A stretch of 36,271 bases of DNA from Planoprotostelium fungivorum (Eukaryota > Evosea > Variosea > Cavosteliida > Cavosteliaceae). Location of the stretch: positions 1-36,271 of the forward strand of contig MDYQ01000259.1 in assembly GCA_003024175.1 (NCBI GenBank), in the 5' to 3' direction. The notes beneath the pieces were generated by a model. It did no database searches and was not told the origin of the DNA. It saw only the letters and a list, made by a program, of their open reading frames with translations. Below, one piece after another: positions 7,616-19,306 of this stretch. The first letter of the stretch is position 1. Every line of letters starts with the position of its first letter. The position numbers and the translations under genes were made by a program.

Positions 7616-10600
7616 TTATGTCTCTTCCAGTGCCTCTAAGAAGACTTCCTCCAGCGACGTCTGTGATATCGACCACTCTGTGATGCCGTTCTCCTTCTTT
7701 TCTCTCTTCATGTCGCCAAATATCGTGCCCATGTCCACCTCTTCCTTCTGCACATAGTAGTTGACCACTCCTCCTGCCACTACATCTGCTCTTGCTGACG
7801 GATACTTGTTCCGTATGTACGTGTCTGCTTCGATCAGACGTGAAGGCAAGGCTGATATAGACAGTTTGTAGCCTCTGCCGTACTTTCTCTTCAGCTCTAG
7901 CTGTGTTCCTTCGCACACTAGCTTGCCTGCTCTCATCTCAGTTTCTGTGTGATGGAGATTTATGATGATGTGATGTGTTATTGAGAGATGTGTCCGACCT
8001 TGTGAGATGATCGCAATCTTTGTGCACAGTGTGTCCGCTTCTTCCATGTTGTGTGTTGTGATGATCACAGCCTTGTCTGGCTTCTGACTCTGTATCAGCT
8101 CCCAGATCGCTCTGCGTGTCTCAGGGTCCAGTCCGTTCGTTGGCTCGTCTCTGTCATCTGTCAGCCAGAACTGCATCACAATTCATCACGATCACGATCG
8201 TGATCATGATCGCGATCTCATCATGTGAATGACTCACAAGATGAGACACTTTGGGTTGCCGATGATCGATATGCCTATCGACAGCCTCTTCTTCATTCCC
8301 GTCGACATGTTTATAGCAAGTTTGTCTTTCTCATCCAGCAAACCCACGCAGCTCAAAACTCTGTCCTAAACCACCATCACTCGTCATCATCGTCATCATC
8401 ATCACTTACTGTTTCTTCGTCTTCGTACAAGTGTGACACACCCTTGATCCTCATGTAAAACAGAACGTGCTGTCTCGCCGTCAGATCGTCCCACACGATC
8501 TCGTGCTGTGGACAGAATCTGTTCTGAACGTCAATATTTCACATCAAACTGCGATCGATATCACCCCAATGCTTTTCTGACAGAGAACATCTCGTGCATG
8601 ATGTTCTTGCCTGCGATGTATGCATCGCCTCCTGACGGTGGTATGATGCCGCACAAGATGTGAGCCAGTGTACTCTTGCCCGCTCCGTTAGGACCCAGCA
8701 GTCCCACACATTCTCCGTCACGGATCTGTAGAGACAGACTATTCAGTGCCTCCTTCCCCTTGTACTTTTTCTGTGATACGGTCAATCTACAACGTCAGAT
8801 GCAGAGGTACACCTGTATTCCTCGAATATCGATCAAATCTCGAAAGTTTTGCGAGTTGATGAGTAAGCTGGACCTCTCGTTGAGTTCTTTTCCATCTCTC
8901 TTCCTCAGCATATCGCGAAAGTGCAGATATGGAAAGTACAGAGGCTCTCTCACTCCGTACTCTTTCGGCAGTACGTTGTCCAGATAGATAGTACACAGAA
9001 ACAGAAACACTGCACTCGCCACGAGGCAGCCGTAGATCTGCAGTCTGTCATTCTCTTGACATCACACGATAAGAATGACTCACTCGTATGAGTTCACCGT
9101 GAAAGATGTCCGAGAAGGAGATCGGCTGAGCAGACTGAAAGAGAGATGCACCGATGACCCATACGCCACGATTGAGAGCGAAAGGAGGAAACAGATTCAG
9201 ATACCAAGGTGGGACATCATCGTACCAAACTGAGGCTGTTCAGTTGAGATGATCAGGTGATGAACAGGACGCTGATGAAGGATGATGATGTTCATGTGAT
9301 GGTTGATGAGCGTCACATATGATCAGCAATCACCGATTAGATTTGATGATTGTATCGGTAGGTAAAAGATGGGTGTCAACACGTGCATGACAACTATGGC
9401 CACCATAGGTCGACTGAAGAAAGTAGACATCAACATGCTCAGCATTGGCTGACTGAAAGAGTGCAGCATGAACAGAACACTCCACGACGTGATGTTCACT
9501 TGGATGAAGAAGCTCAGCTGCAGGGACAGACCGATGATGCACATCAGCAGGGCGAAGAGAAAGTTGAGCAGACCGAAGAAGATCCACATGGAAAGCCAGT
9601 AGGCTGTCATACTCATTCCCGTCTGTGTAGATGAGATGATGATCACGATGATCATGATGTGTGATGGAGCTGACGATGTGAAGAGATATGATATAGAGCA
9701 TGATGATAAACCGTCCAAGACAATCGAGTGACATTGTCATGATGTTTGTGTCGCCAGATGACTCACGATCTTCATCATCTCTATAGATTTTGTCTTCTTC
9801 TCCGTTACGACAAAGTAGGTCAACAAGGGAAGGTTCCAACCCAGAGCGATGGGGATCATCCAGACCAACTGAAGAGCTGTCTGGTCTAGTTGTCCTGGAA
9901 AAATCATCCGCAGCCGATCAGATGACATGTTGCGATGATCTCACCTCCAATTGTCGTCTCCATTTGCCAACTTCCGTACATTCCATAGACGTAGAATGGA
10001 GGTTGTGTGTTGTTGTACTGTCTCAGTATGTCTTCCGTTCCTTCTCCACTCTTGCAGCTCGCCTTCATCTTTCTGGCCGATCCTTCCTTGTCTTCAGTCG
10101 TGTCTATGCGATGAGCATGTCTCAGCACTCACCCATAGAGCTGAAGAGTATGCCATACAACTCCCCCATGTTATCACTTTCCATGAATTCGTAATATCGA
10201 TATTGTTCTGTCATCTCTCAACATCGCTCGCATCTTGTCATGACGTCAAAGCTGATGAGTGGATCACTTCACCTCGTTGGATGACTTGCAAAGTGACGTT
10301 GAGTCGAGACCGCATCACATCCACATCGTGATACACGAACGCGAAATCTGCAGAAATTTGTTCACTTGTGTTCTGGTCCCCCTCATTCCAATAACGGATG
10401 GCTTCCTCGTGCAGCTCCTCATCCAGTTGATCGGTGGAGCCGTTGTAGGAGCTGATCTGTGGACGTGACAGATCTCTATAAGAGCCAGTGAAACCCAACA
10501 GCCCCTTTCTGTACTGTGATCTTCTTCAGCCGGATAGTTTGTGGGTGATGCTTCACCGTTTGGTTGACTGTCGAAGAGATGGAACCCAGAATGACATCAT

Positions 10601-10964
10601 CTGAGAGATTCGGTCCACGCAGGTGACAACCATTGGGATAGTATCTCTGCGTAGATAATTGTTGATTCATATTAGGTGTGACTGACTGCCTTTCTTCTCC
10701 GTCGAACCAATGAATCAATGCGAAACCGATCAATATTGCAACTGGAACGAAAAGTTGAACAGACACGAGAACACTTTGACGTCTCTTCTCGATGGTCAGT
10801 AGTTTTGAGAGGAAAAGACACACCATCACGCTCAGATTCTTCAATGTTGTCGCTCGCACGTGACTGAGGAAAGACGTCTTATCCTCTAATGGCACGGGAG
10901 AGGAAGCCACTTGCGATCCTGAATCGGCATCCATCAGGTCGTGAATGATTGCATGATCGATCAT
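7616..10964 (-). CDS. ABC transporter, subfamily A, half-size (copy 1)
   Basis: Fourteen exons on the minus strand: 10830-10964, 10557-10784, 10273-10513, 10129-10207, 9945-10072, 9767-9894, 9334-9622, 9084-9235, 8813-9037, 8565-8770, 8410-8518, 8238-8365, 7999-8150 and 7616-7926. Phases agree, giving 836 aa. Order: a cytosolic N-terminus, TM1 near [16 protein letters not shown], a large non-cytosolic loop, then a TM bundle (exons 6-9). One nucleotide-binding domain follows, with Walker [11 protein letters not shown]-loop [12 protein letters not shown], Walker [12 protein letters not shown] and H-loop [12 protein letters not shown]. The architecture is ABCA (lipid-type exporter) but with one half, so it would need to dimerise. 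The signature motif is MSTGM rather than LSGGM. Homology is firm; the substrate is unknown. It is a tandem duplicate of 12831-16177. Confidence 0.9.
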
Positions 10965-11069
10965 GTTCAACTACAACGATAGATCAATCGCCCAAATCAG
11001 AAGTTTTCTTCGTTCGCACATTCTGGATCGCTGGAACAGGACATCATCTCGGGTCAGCAGAGACAAGTG
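10965..11069. promoter_or_regulatory. Short divergent intergenic region
   Basis: About 105 bp separate the start of the ABCA copy 1 gene from that of the plus-strand ankyrin gene, so both promoters must lie here or overlap the genes. The ankyrin side ends with CAGCAGAGACAAGTGATGAAG, similar to the 5' flanks of the other ankyrin genes. The rest of that shared flank is poorly conserved. Confidence 0.45.
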
Positions 11070-12779
11070 ATGAAGATGAACGGGATACTGTCCAGTCACG
11101 ATGTTACAAAAATCATCCTAAACTTCGTCCTGAACGAAGGTGTTGAACCACTACCACAAGTCCACCAACACCATCTTCTTGATAGAGATGGTGCTTGCCC
11201 TGAGTCTCACAGCACAAGAAGGGAACAGTTTGCCACGCTTCGCAGCACGTGCAAGTTGTGGAAAGACATCGGTGAGAAGATGTCACGAAAAGATGCTCCT
11301 CTGAACATGTCAGTGGACGGCTTCACTGGCTGGCTGACCGATTGTGATCTATTTCTGGCTGTCAGAGGGTGCAAGATCGATTCTCTTCGCTTCCTGATGG
11401 CACACACTGAACTAGATCCATCTAAGGGAAACAATAATTATATCATAACGGCATCTCGTGATGGTTCGACGCAAGTTGTACGGCTGCTGTTGAGCGATTC
11501 TCGTGTGAATCCATCGGCAAGGTACAATTTGGCCATACAAGAGGCAGGCAGAGGTGGTCATATGGAGATCGTGCGGCTTCTCTCGTCCGATCCTCGTGTG
11601 GATCCATCGACAGGGTACAACAGAGTCATCACAGAAGCAGCCTCAGCAGGACATACCGAGATCGTTCAGCTGCTGCTGTCCGATCCTCGTGTGGATCCAT
11701 CAGCATGGAACAACGAGGCCATCAAGATAGCAGTCAGAGAACATCGCACGGACATAGTAAGGCTACTCTTGTCCGATCCTCGTGTCGATCCATCGGTAGA
11801 CAACAACCAGGCCGTACGGATCGTATCTGAGCGAGGGACGGCTGAGATGATCAGTCTGCTCTTGTCTCATCCAAAGGTCGATCCATCCGTAGAGGACAAC
11901 AAGGTCATCAGAAAGTACGCCTTGAATGACGATAGTGAACCACAAGTGATGCAGCTTCTCTTGACCGATCCTCGTGTGGATCCATCTGCAGGGAACAACG
12001 AGACGATCAGGAATGCTTGCCTGCGTGGTAACGTCGAGATCTGCCGCTCTCTCTTGGCCGATTCTCGTGTGAATCCGTCATCACTTGACAACCAGGCCAT
12101 CAGAAATGCAGCTTCACGTGGTCATACTCAGATCGTGAAGCTTCTTCTATCTCAACCCGTGGATCCATCAGCACAAGACAACGAAGCCATCCGAACTGCA
12201 TCACGCAACGGACACCATCAAGTGGTAGAGCTTCTCTTGGCTGACGCTCGTGTGGATCCATCGGCACAAGACAACAAGGCCATCAGAGAGGCAGCATCCA
12301 ACGGGCATGATCAAGTGGTCCGTCTTCTTCTGTCCCACTCTGCAGTGAATCCGGCCGTGCAAGACAATCTGCCCCTGAGGAATGCAGCGGAGAACTTTTG
12401 CATCGAGACCGTACGATTGCTGCTGGCCGACGATCGTGTGGATCCATCAGTACAAGACAATTATCTCATCGCGAGCTTGACGGGTGGACACAAGATAGTG
12501 GAGCTTCTCTTAACTCATCCTCGCGTGGATCCATCTGCACGAGATCAGTCGGCCATCAAGCTGGCATCAGCCAACGGCCATACCAAGATAGTGCAATTAC
12601 TCTTGGCTGATCCTCGAGTCGACCCATCGATAGACGACAACTACCCTGTCCGAGCGGCAGCAGAGAGGGGTCATACTGAGGTGCTTCAGCTTCTGTTGTC
12701 TCACCCTCTCGTCGATGCATCTGCACGAAGTAATGTAGCCACGAGAGATTCATTGAAAAGAGGATATTCAGCAACATAA
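11070..12779 (+). CDS. Ankyrin-repeat protein with F-box-like N-terminus (intact, longest copy)
   Basis: Exon 1 is 11070-11271 and exon 2 is 11314-12779, giving 555 aa. ATG at 11076 is the alternative start matching the paralogues. The 42-nt intron 11272-11313 is a multiple of three and stop-free, so it can be read through; its position (after the G of WKDIG) is the same as in the other copies. Residues ~1-70 carry SSHDVTKIILNFVLN and ATLRSTCKLWKDIG, which resemble a degenerate F-box (inference). GFTGWLTDCDLFLAVRGCK follows, then about 15 ankyrin-type units of ~33 residues with D-P-R-V-D-P-S and R-L-L-L cores. One unit (LLLSQPVDPSA) lacks a residue. It lies on the opposite strand between two duplicate ABCA genes. 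It is the only full-length uninterrupted copy here. Protein-protein binding is expected; targets are unknown. Confidence 0.85.
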   Translation: MKMNGILSSHDVTKIILNFVLNEGVEPLPQVHQHHLLDRDGACPESHSTRREQFATLRSTCKLWKDIGEKMSRKDAPLNMSVDGFTGWLTDCDLFLAVRGCKIDSLRFLMAHTELDPSKGNNNYIITASRDGSTQVVRLLLSDSRVNPSARYNLAIQEAGRGGHMEIVRLLSSDPRVDPSTGYNRVITEAASAGHTEIVQLLLSDPRVDPSAWNNEAIKIAVREHRTDIVRLLLSDPRVDPSVDNNQAVRIVSERGTAEMISLLLSHPKVDPSVEDNKVIRKYALNDDSEPQVMQLLLTDPRVDPSAGNNETIRNACLRGNVEICRSLLADSRVNPSSLDNQAIRNAASRGHTQIVKLLLSQPVDPSAQDNEAIRTASRNGHHQVVELLLADARVDPSAQDNKAIREAASNGHDQVVRLLLSHSAVNPAVQDNLPLRNAAENFCIETVRLLLADDRVDPSVQDNYLIASLTGGHKIVELLLTHPRVDPSARDQSAIKLASANGHTKIVQLLLADPRVDPSIDDNYPVRAAAERGHTEVLQLLLSHPLVDASARSNVATRDSLKRGYSAT

Positions 12780-12830
12780 AAATAGACGTAACCGTGTTTA
12801 CATTTGTTTCAAACTCTGTTACGATTTTTT

Positions 12831-15800
12831 TCATGATGTCTCTTCCAGTGCCTCTAAGAAGACTTCCTCTAGCGACGTCTGTGATATCGACCACTCTGTG
12901 ATGCCGTTCTCCTTCTTTTCTCTCTTCATGTCGCCAAATATCGTGCCCATGTCCACCTCTTCCTTCTGCACATAGTAGTTGACCACTCCTCCTGCCACTA
13001 CATCTGCTCTTGCTGACGGATACTTGTTCCGTATGTACGTGTCTGCTTCGATCAGACGTGAAGGCAAGGCTGATATAGACAGTTTGTAGCCTCTGCCGTA
13101 CTTTCTCTTCAGCTCTAGCTGTGTTCCTTCGCACACTAGCTTGCCTGCTCTCATCTCAGTTTCTGTGTGATGGAGATTTATGATGATGTGATGTGTTATT
13201 GAGAGATGTGTCTGACCTTGTGAGATGATTGCGATCTTTGTGCACAGTGTGTCCGCTTCTTCCATGTTGTGTGTTGTGATGATCACAGCCTTGTCTGGCT
13301 TCTGACTCTGTATCAGCTCCCAGATCGCTCTGCGTGTCTCAGGGTCTAGTCCGTTCGTCGGCTCGTCTCTGTCATCTGTCATCATCATGATGACCTCGAT
13401 AACGATTATGTGGTGGTGATGGCTCACAAGATGAGACACTTTGGGTTGCCAATGATCGATATGCCTATCGACAGCCTCTTCTTCATTCCCATCGACATGC
13501 TTATGGCAAGTTTGTCTTTCTCGTTCAGTAGACCCACGCAGCTCAATATTCTGTCCTGCACATCATCATCATTCATCTTGAGACGCCTTCCAGCCGTGTG
13601 CCTATCGATCGTATCTTCATCATCACTTACCGTCTCTTCGTCTTCGTACAAGTGGGACACACCCTTGATCCTCATGTAGAACAGAACGTGTTCTCTCGCC
13701 GTCAGATCGTCCCACACGATCTCGTGCTGTGGACAGAATCTGATCAACACGTCAGTCAGCTGTACGATTGCGGCGATCGATATCACCCCAATGCTTTTCT
13801 GACAGAGAACATCTCGTGCATGATGTTCTTGCCCGCGATGTATGCATCGCCTCCTGACGGTGGTATGATGCCGCACAAGATGTGAGCCAGTGTGCTCTTG
13901 CCCGCTCCGTTAGGACCCAACAGTCCCACACATTCTCCATCACGGATCTGCAGAGACAGACCGCTGAGTGCCTTTTTCCCCGGATACTCCTTCTATCACA
14001 AGACGTTCAGGTCTACGGGCTTGCGATGAGCAATGGAAACTCACCTGTATTCCTCGGATGTCGATCAGTTCCTGGCAATTGGGCGTGTTGAATAGTAAGC
14101 TCGTCCTATCATTCAGTTCTTTTCCTCTTCTCTTCCTCAGCATGTCGCGAAAGTGCAGATATGGAAAGTACAGAGGCTCTCTCACTCCGTACTCTTTCGG
14201 CAGTACGTTGTCCAGATAGATAGTACACAGAAACAGAAACACTGCACTCGCCACGAGGCAGCCGTAGATCTGCAGTCTGTCATTCTCTTGACATCACACG
14301 ATAAGAATGACTCACTCGTATGAGTTCACCGTGAAAGATGTCTGAGAAGGAGATCGGCTGAGCAGACTGAAAGAGAGATGCACCGATGACCCATACGCCA
14401 CGATTGAGAGCGTAAGGAGGAAATAGCATCAGGTACCACGGTGGTGGGTCATTCACCCAAACTTGAAGATAATCAGTCATAAGGTGATGATCGTGTGGCA
14501 CATGATGATGATCATCGGGTATCATCTATGAATGATCTCACCTATCAAATTCAACACCTGACTCGCCACGTAAAATATGGGTGTCAATATGTGCATGACA
14601 ACTGTGGCCACGATAGGTCGGCTGAAGAAAGTAGACATCAACATGCTCAGCATTGGCTGACTGAAAGAGTGCAGCATGAACAGAACACTCCACGACGTGA
14701 TGTTCACTTGGATGAAGAAGTTCATCTTCAGCGATAGACCGATGATGCACATCAGCAAGGCAATGAGAAAGTTGAGCAGACCGAAGAAGACCCACATGGA
14801 AAGCCAGTAGGCTGTCATACTCATTCCCGTCTGTATAGATGAGATGATGATCACCATGGTAACCATGTGGTATGATATGTAATTCAAGATGTTATAGTCT
14901 GATCATATGACATCATCGTGATACAATGTTTGATGAGCGATCGACGACCATCATGAAGCGATGTCGAGATGATGGTGACGATACAGTACGACTCACGATT
15001 TTCATCATTTCCACCGATTTAGATTTCTTCTCCGTTACAATAAAATAGGTCAACACGGGAAGATTCCAACCCAGAGCAACGGGTATCAGCCAAGTCAGAA
15101 CAAAAGTGTTAAAGTCTTTGTTTCCTGCAAAGAATCACGGAACAGGTAACGAGATGACATGATGTGCATCATCGATCATGATCTCACCTGTGTTTGCAAT
15201 GTGAAGGGACCAACCTCTGGACGTCCCATGGACATAGAACGGAGGTTGTGTGTTGTTGTACTGTCTCAGTATGTCTTCCGTTCCTTCTCCACTCTTGCAG
15301 CTCGCCTTCATCTTTCTGGCCGATCCTTCCTTGTCTTCAGTCGTGTCTATGCGATGAGCATGTCTCAGCACTCACCCATAGAGCTGAAGAGTATGCCATA
15401 CAACTCCCCCATGATATCACTTTCAAAGATTTCGTAATATCGATATTGTTCTGTCATCTCTCAACATCGCTCACATTACGGCGCCTAAGCTGATGAGTGA
15501 GTCTTCTCACCTGGATCGATGACTTGCAAAGTGACATTGAGTCGAGATCGCTCGACGTCCACATCGTGGTACACGAACGCAAATCTTTCAGTAATATGGA
15601 CACTCGAATTCCAGTGACCACGGTTCCAATAGCCCGTAATTCTTCTATACATCTCATCATCGTATTGATCGGTGGAGCCGTTGTAGGAGCTGATCTGTGG
15701 ACGTGACAGATCTCTATAAGAGCCAGTGAAACCCAACAGCCCCTTTCTGTACTGTGATCTTCTTCAGCCAGATAGTTTGTGGGTGATGCTTCACCGTTTG

Positions 15801-16177
15801 GTTGACTGTCGAAGAGATGGAACCCAGAATGACATCATCTGAGAGATTCGGTCCACGCAGATGATTACCTTCAAGATCGATGGGCCCATAGTGATTCAAC
15901 CCATTACTTTGACTTGGAGAAGAGAACGGTGGATCGCCTCTGCTGAACCAATGAACCATAGCGATGCCAATGAGAACTCCAAGAGGAACGATGATCTGAA
16001 CGAACAAGAGTATATATTGACGCCCCTTTTCTCGATCGTCAGCGGGTTTGAGAGATGAAGACACACCATCACACTAAGATTCTTCCACGTTGTCGCTCGC
16101 ACGTGACTGACGAAAGATGTCTTGTCCTCCAACGGTACAGAAGACTGAGTCTCTGGTGGCCTCAGATCGAGCTCCAT
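12831..16177 (-). CDS. ABC transporter, subfamily A, half-size (copy 2)
   Basis: Fourteen exons mirror copy 1: 16073-16177, 15795-16025, 15511-15751, 15372-15450, 15188-15315, 14997-15124, 14542-14830, 14316-14461, 14045-14269, 13787-13992, 13631-13739, 13428-13555, 13217-13368 and 12831-13144. They give 826 aa from the ATG at 16175-16177. Walker [32 protein letters not shown] and TTHNMEEAD are present, and the signature is MSMGM. The last two exons and several transmembrane exons are nearly identical to copy 1. Exons 1-2 and 6 and many introns differ, a mosaic that suggests recent duplication or gene conversion. The likely role is membrane lipid or amphipath transport as a homo- or heterodimer, perhaps with copy 1. 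Its start is divergent from UROD, 336 bp apart. Confidence 0.9.
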
Positions 16178-16513
16178 TCGTCGTATACGATCATATGATC
16201 GCGATGAACGACAGATGTCAACTACAACGAAGATGGTCGGGCTTCTGAGAAGAACGAGAGCTGTTGGAGAGCACCAACAGACATTCACGGATCGTTCATG
16301 TCACACTCCTACCTCGTGGAGTGTCGTACCTGTGTGATGGATGCCTCTTCATCTGTTGTCACGGGCAACAACAATCTGTGGCAATTCAACCCTTCCTACG
16401 TCTATCTCGTGAGGCTACAGTATGTATATTAAGCAGTTCATGGATGCTGCGAACAGCTGACACGCGTCTACAAAGCTGTGATCAAGTCACGCTGATCATA
16501 TCCACTTTTCAAA
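16178..16513. promoter_or_regulatory. Divergent intergenic region between ABCA copy 2 and UROD
   Basis: Both flanking genes start here in opposite directions. A TATATTAAG-like stretch occurs near 16424-16433, ~85 bases before the UROD ATG, but no element can be assigned with confidence. Confidence 0.35.
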
Positions 16514-18043
16514 ATGACAGAGAACACGATAAAACCACCCAGCGGTGCAGAGACGATTGCAGAGAATTTCCCTCCTATTCAGAATGATGTCTTCTTGAAG
16601 GCCATCAGAGGCGAAGATGTTCCATATACCCCCGTCTGGATCATGCGTCAAGCAGGTCGTTATCTGCCCGAATTTAGAGCACTGAGAGCTGAGAACGAAT
16701 TCTTTCGAGTGTGCAGGTGATGCATTTTTGACCGATCCTCCCTACTAACAGATACAGAACGCCCGAATTGGCGTGTGAGATCACACTTCAACCCATCAGA
16801 CGATTACCTTTGGATGCAGCCATCATCTTCAGTGACATTCTCGTGGTGCCACAAGCTATGGGTTTAGAGGTCATCATGGTACCAGGAAAAGGTCACCACT
16901 CTCTCATTGTTCCACGTCTTTGACCCATCATAGGACCTGTTTTTCCCTCGCCATTGTTAACTCCAGAGGAGATCGACACTAGGTGAACATCATGCATTCA
17001 TTCCATCGTCTGACACGTGAATCAGATTAGTCAAACCAGATGTGAAGAAGGAATTGTCTTACGTCTTCCAAGCTCTGACGCTCACTCGTCACCGATTAGA
17101 GGGAAAGGTTCGTCTCATTTGTCTTTCCATCTCGAATCGTTCGCCGTCTGCCCGACATCGTGAAAATGAGACACGTGATTGAGTCACGAGAAGGTACCTC
17201 TCATCGGTTTCAGCGGCGCTCCTTGGACTCTCATGTCTTACATGATCGAGGGTGGAGGTTCAAAGACATTTGCAAAGTCTAAAAAGTGGCTCTACCAATA
17301 CCCCGAAGCATCTCACAAGTTGTTGGACATGCTGTCCGACATCATCATCGAGTACCTGTCTCTCCAGATTCAAGCCGGAGCTCAGGCTGTGCAGGTGATG
17401 ATCTTCTCATTTTCTTCCCTGCCACGTTCATCATGCGATGATGTCTAAAACAAAAAGGTGTTCGACAGTTGGGCCGGTGAGTTATCTCTCGATGTGTGGG
17501 ACAAGTTTGGCATTCCTTATCTCACAAAGATTGGCTCTCAACTGAGGAAGCTGCACCCTGATACACCTCTCATCTTATTTGCGAAAGGTGAAGGAGAAAA
17601 TGATTTAATCGAATTTATTCTCTTCGATCGTCATCACATCGCACGATGAGAGTCGATACATCTAAAGACTGATGAAGGTGCATCGCATGGGATGAAGCTG
17701 ATGAGCGAGATGGAATACAACGTCCTCGGTGTAGATTGGACTGCCAACATCAGGGAAGCGAGAGCTCTCACTCGACCCAAGAACATCTGCCTGCAGGGAA
17801 ACATGGACCCAGCCGTCCTCTATGCAGACAAGAGCGTCATCCGTGGAGAGGTGCGATGATGATGATGATGATGCATCGATGATGTCTAACGCTGACAAGG
17901 TGGAGAGAATCTTGGACGAATTTGGTTTGGGGCTTCACGTGGCCAATTTAGGACACGGACTGCATCCAGAGCACAATCCAGAACACGTGGCGGCTTACAT
18001 CGAGGCAGTTCACGAGCTGTCTGCAGCAAAGAAGAAGCAATAA
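16514..18043 (+). CDS. UROD: Uroporphyrinogen decarboxylase
   Basis: Eight exons: 16514-16716, 16752-16891, 16934-16982, 17026-17107, 17194-17394, 17458-17587, 17678-17850 and 17900-18043. They give 373 aa, close to the usual ~365. The enzyme removes the four acetate carboxyls of uroporphyrinogen III to give coproporphyrinogen III in cytosolic haem synthesis. Hallmarks are the first signature [17 protein letters not shown] (substrate-binding Arg residues), the catalytic Asp region [17 protein letters not shown], and the second signature [20 protein letters not shown] with its conserved Tyr. FDSWAGELS and the C-terminal His loop [15 protein letters not shown] are also present. Introns are 35-90 nt with GT-AG ends, and phases agree throughout. 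No organelle targeting sequence is seen. It looks like an intact single-copy housekeeping gene. Confidence 0.96.
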
Positions 18044-18450
18044 AGCCAAGTTGACATGGAAAGGCTGTCTGTACATGTGATGATGCGAAACTGGAAGAAT
18101 TGAGAGTTGATATAATCGCCATGTTTGTGCAATCTCTGTGAATACAGTGGACCTGCGATCGATCTTTTGTCTCTCCTTCTGATGGCGATCAGTTGGCAAA
18201 GGAGATCAGGCAAGACACGCGTTGAGAGCACAAGCGCTTCATCAAAGTGGGCAGGCTGATGTAGTGGCCTCCAGATTGCAGATGCTTCTCACTTGTCACT
18301 GTAGATATCTGGTCCTTCACTATGGATGCCCCGGCGACGATAGCGCCAGTTGACAAGCACTCTCTGCTTCATTTTGTTCTGAAGATCACGCCTTTCGTTG
18401 TATCGTTTTTCCTTTCCTTTCTCTTTGTATTTTCTTCTGAATGACTCTGC
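18044..18450. other. Intergenic region, UROD 3' flank
   Basis: No gene or RNA structure is recognised. The distal end becomes pyrimidine-rich (about 18390-18450) as it approaches the conserved ankyrin 5' flank. Confidence 0.35.
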
Positions 18451-18560
18451 GCTTTTTCTTCTGGATCACTGACACACCACAAATCTTCACACAACACCTT
18501 CTTGCCTTCTGCACACGCAGCCCATCTCTTCTTTCTAATCGGCAGAGAAGACAAGTGACG
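18451..18560 (+). promoter_or_regulatory. Conserved 5' flank of ankyrin gene, second copy
   Basis: TTTTTCTTCTGGATCACTGA, ACACCACAAATCTTCACACA, ACACCTTCTTGCCTTCTG and GGCAGAGAAGACAAGTGACG correspond to 4591-4702. The shared sequence ends at the ATG and continues into the coding region. Confidence 0.5.
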
Positions 18561-19279
18561 ATGATCGGGATAATCACCAGTCAAGACATCACTCGAGTCA
18601 TCTTACATTCTGTGCTCAACAGAGACCTCGAATCGGAGGTTTATCTACACTCGGCGAGGAAACTCTCCTACCCTGAGTCACAAAACACAAGGAAACAGTT
18701 TGCCCTCCTTCGCAGCACGTGCAAGTTGTGGAAGGACATCGGTGAGAAGATGTTCCAAACTGTTCTCTTCTGACGACGTCAGTGGACGGCTTCACTGACT
18801 GGCTGACCGAAGATGATCTGCTTCTGGCTGTGAGAGGCTGCAAGGTAGACTCTGTTCGCTTCCTCTTGACTCGCAGAGGACTGGATCCATCTGTACGAGA
18901 CAATAAGCCAATTCGAACGGCTCTTCGAGATAGTACAATGGAGACTGTACGGCTGCTCTTGAGCGATCCTCGTGTGGATCCATCAGCAAGAAACAATGAG
19001 GCCTTCAGAGAGGCAGCATCAGAGGGATATCATGAAGTGATACAGCTGCTTTTAGCTGATTCTCGTGTGGATCCATCAACAGAAGACAACGAGGCCTTCA
19101 GAGAGGCAGCTGCAAAGGGACATCATGAAGTGGTACAGCTGCTTTTGGCTGATCCTCGTGTGGATCCATCTGTATGCAACCAGGATCCTATCAAGAGGGC
19201 ATCATCTGACGGACATGCCATGACAGTGCAGCTGCTGTTGACAAATCCTTGTGTGGATCCATCAATAGACGACCAGTAA
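18561..19279 (+). CDS. Ankyrin-repeat protein, short copy
   Basis: Exon 1 is 18561-18741, the intron 18742-18782 (41 nt) and exon 2 18783-19279, giving 225 aa. The N-terminal module is that of the family (GIITSQDITRVILHSVLN, then ALLRSTCKLWKDI). Next come DGFTDWLTEDDLLLAVRG and about five ankyrin units ending VDPSIDDQ. The stop TAA at 19277-19279 directly precedes a transposon terminal repeat at 19281. The C-terminus normal for the family (LLTEHNEHKSA) is absent, so the gene was probably truncated when the element inserted or rearranged. The reading frame itself is intact. Whether the short product is functional cannot be told. Confidence 0.75.
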
Positions 19280-19280
19280 A

Positions 19281-19306
19281 ACGCCAACCTGACAAAAAAG
19301 AGAGAG
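19281..19306 (+). repeat. Solitary MITE terminal repeat at the ankyrin stop codon
   Basis: ACGCCAACCTGACAAAAAAG is the same end sequence as the elements at 1954-2043 and 6137-6245, and is preceded by CAGTAA just like the 1954 insertion. No matching opposite end is found downstream, so the other half is lost. Confidence 0.6.

Noticed and set aside
7485-7916. Long minus-strand frame overlapping the ABCA copy 1 last exon (also 12556-13134 for copy 2)
   Set aside because: Shadow of the true ABCA frame; the LEEVFLEAL-encoding frame carries the homology.
9383-9634. Plus-strand His/Glu-rich open frame opposite ABCA exon 7
   Set aside because: Antisense shadow of transmembrane exons, present in both copies at the same place.
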